In this document: piece by piece, positions 14,318 through 15,007 of the stretch | Layout: the number at the start of each line of letters is the position of its first letter | Numbering within the stretch: the first letter of the stretch is position 1 | Origin: Thermotogae bacterium | GTDB taxonomy: Bacteria > Thermotogota > Thermotogae > B3-G13 | Direction of reading: 5' to 3' | Assembly: GCA_015486095.1 (NCBI GenBank) | Contig: WFSK01000045.1 | Location: 1 to 15,007, forward strand | DNA length: 15,007 bases | Notes under the pieces: generated by a model | What the model saw: only the letters and a program-made list of their open reading frames with translations | Databases searched by the model: none | Told to the model about the DNA's origin: nothing | Position numbers and translations under genes: made by a program

Positions 14318-15007
14318 TCACTCCTTTTCATAGAAAAAAGACTCGATCGATCTCAAATTGAGCTCCTTACAATTGAAGATTCGCTCAGTTCCACCGGTCA
14401 AAAATATACCACCCTTTGCAAGTGCCTCTGAAAATCTATAATACAAGATATCTTTCGCCTCTTTTGTGAAGTATATAACGACATTCCTGCATAGGATCAA
14501 ACCGAAGTTTTCGTCGAATGGGTCCGTTAAGAGATTATGATGTTTGAACTCAACACGTGATTTTAATCTTTCCTTCACCTTATAATGCCTGGAATCCCTT
14601 AAATGTATGAAATATTTTTCTAACAATTCAGGCGATACGTTCAAAACAGACCTATATTCATAAACTCCCTCAAAAGCCCCTTTTAAAGCATTGTCATCGA
14701 TATCTGTTGCTAATATCTTTATGGATAGAGGGAAATGCAGCTCCTCTAACAAGATCGCAAGTGAATATGCTTCCTCTCCATAAGCACATCCGGCACTCCA
14801 TATCTTTAGCTCCCTACCAAATCTATCATAAAGGAGAGGAAGATATTTATTTTTTAACCTTTCCCATCTATCAACATTTCTAAAAAACTCCGATACGTTT
14901 ATCGTAAGCTTATTGAGAAACTCTATTCTTTTTTGTTCATCCTTCTCGATCAACCTTAGATACTCCAAGTATGAATATATCTTATACTTCCTCATAAGAA
15001 TACCTAT
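14318..15007 (-). CDS. cheR: CheR-type protein-glutamate methyltransferase, 5' end missing
   Basis: A methyltransferase that transfers methyl groups from S-adenosylmethionine, usually to glutamates of chemoreceptors. The gene is cut by the window edge: the reading frame continues in frame upstream of the ATG at 14995 through four more codons (I-G-I-L), and MRKYKIYSYLEYL matches the middle of the usual N-terminal CheR helix bundle, so about 40-50 residues are missing. In the visible part, TINVSEFFRN (31-40), IWSAGCAYGEEAYSLA (the SAM-binding loop), ILATDIDD and LILCRNVVIYF are typical, although CSTGEEP has become CAYGEEA. It ends 4 bases before the regulator start. Presence of CheR implies some chemotaxis-like or related signalling. 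Confidence 0.9.
   Translation of the reverse strand: MGILMRKYKIYSYLEYLRLIEKDEQKRIEFLNKLTINVSEFFRNVDRWERLKNKYLPLLYDRFGRELKIWSAGCAYGEEAYSLAILLEELHFPLSIKILATDIDDNALKGAFEGVYEYRSVLNVSPELLEKYFIHLRDSRHYKVKERLKSRVEFKHHNLLTDPFDENFGLILCRNVVIYFTKEAKDILYYRFSEALAKGGIFLTGGTERIFNCKELNLRSIESFFYEKE

Overview
The window looks like chromosome from a thermophilic, anaerobic-type bacterium, most probably a member of the Thermotogota. This is inferred from the kinds of genes, a sirtuin close to the well-studied Thermotoga maritima enzyme, a small DUF4911-type protein, heavy AGA/ATA codon use and tightly overlapping genes. A particular genus cannot be named from sequence alone. There is no prophage, insertion-sequence transposase, CRISPR array, tRNA or rRNA.

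Layout. (1) Positions 12-3185, minus strand: topA (topoisomerase I with four C-terminal zinc ribbons), then a PPP-family metallophosphatase, then a DUF4911-like protein, all overlapping by 4-8 bases. (2) Positions 3186-3827: the only large gene-free stretch. It is not empty. It holds a 199-bp imperfect long inverted repeat whose two stem mismatches become G-U pairs only if the minus strand is transcribed, a degenerate third copy of the same unit, a 14-bp tandem repeat, and a 20-bp palindrome that overlaps promoter-like sequences facing both ways. (3) Positions 3828-8529, plus strand: a five-gene operon with a REC-Jag_N-FapA (DUF342) fusion, two proteins of unknown function, a Sir2 deacetylase and a further unknown protein. 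(4) Positions 8532-15007, minus strand: a cheR methyltransferase (cut by the window edge), a Crp/Fnr regulator, lspA, an RluA-family pseudouridine synthase, ribF with an eroded kinase half, a CLC chloride transporter with CBS domains, and a membrane-anchored metallophosphoesterase.

How the genes fit together. The minus-strand blocks are mostly housekeeping: DNA topology, lipoprotein maturation, rRNA modification, FAD synthesis and anion transport. The cheR-to-ribF genes overlap or nearly touch and should be co-transcribed. The plus-strand operon is the least understood part. A response-regulator receiver drives a FapA-type beta-helix protein, and it travels with a protein deacetylase and three proteins I cannot assign, so it may be a signalling or surface/motility-linked module. 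The most unusual non-coding signal is the structured region between topA and this operon.
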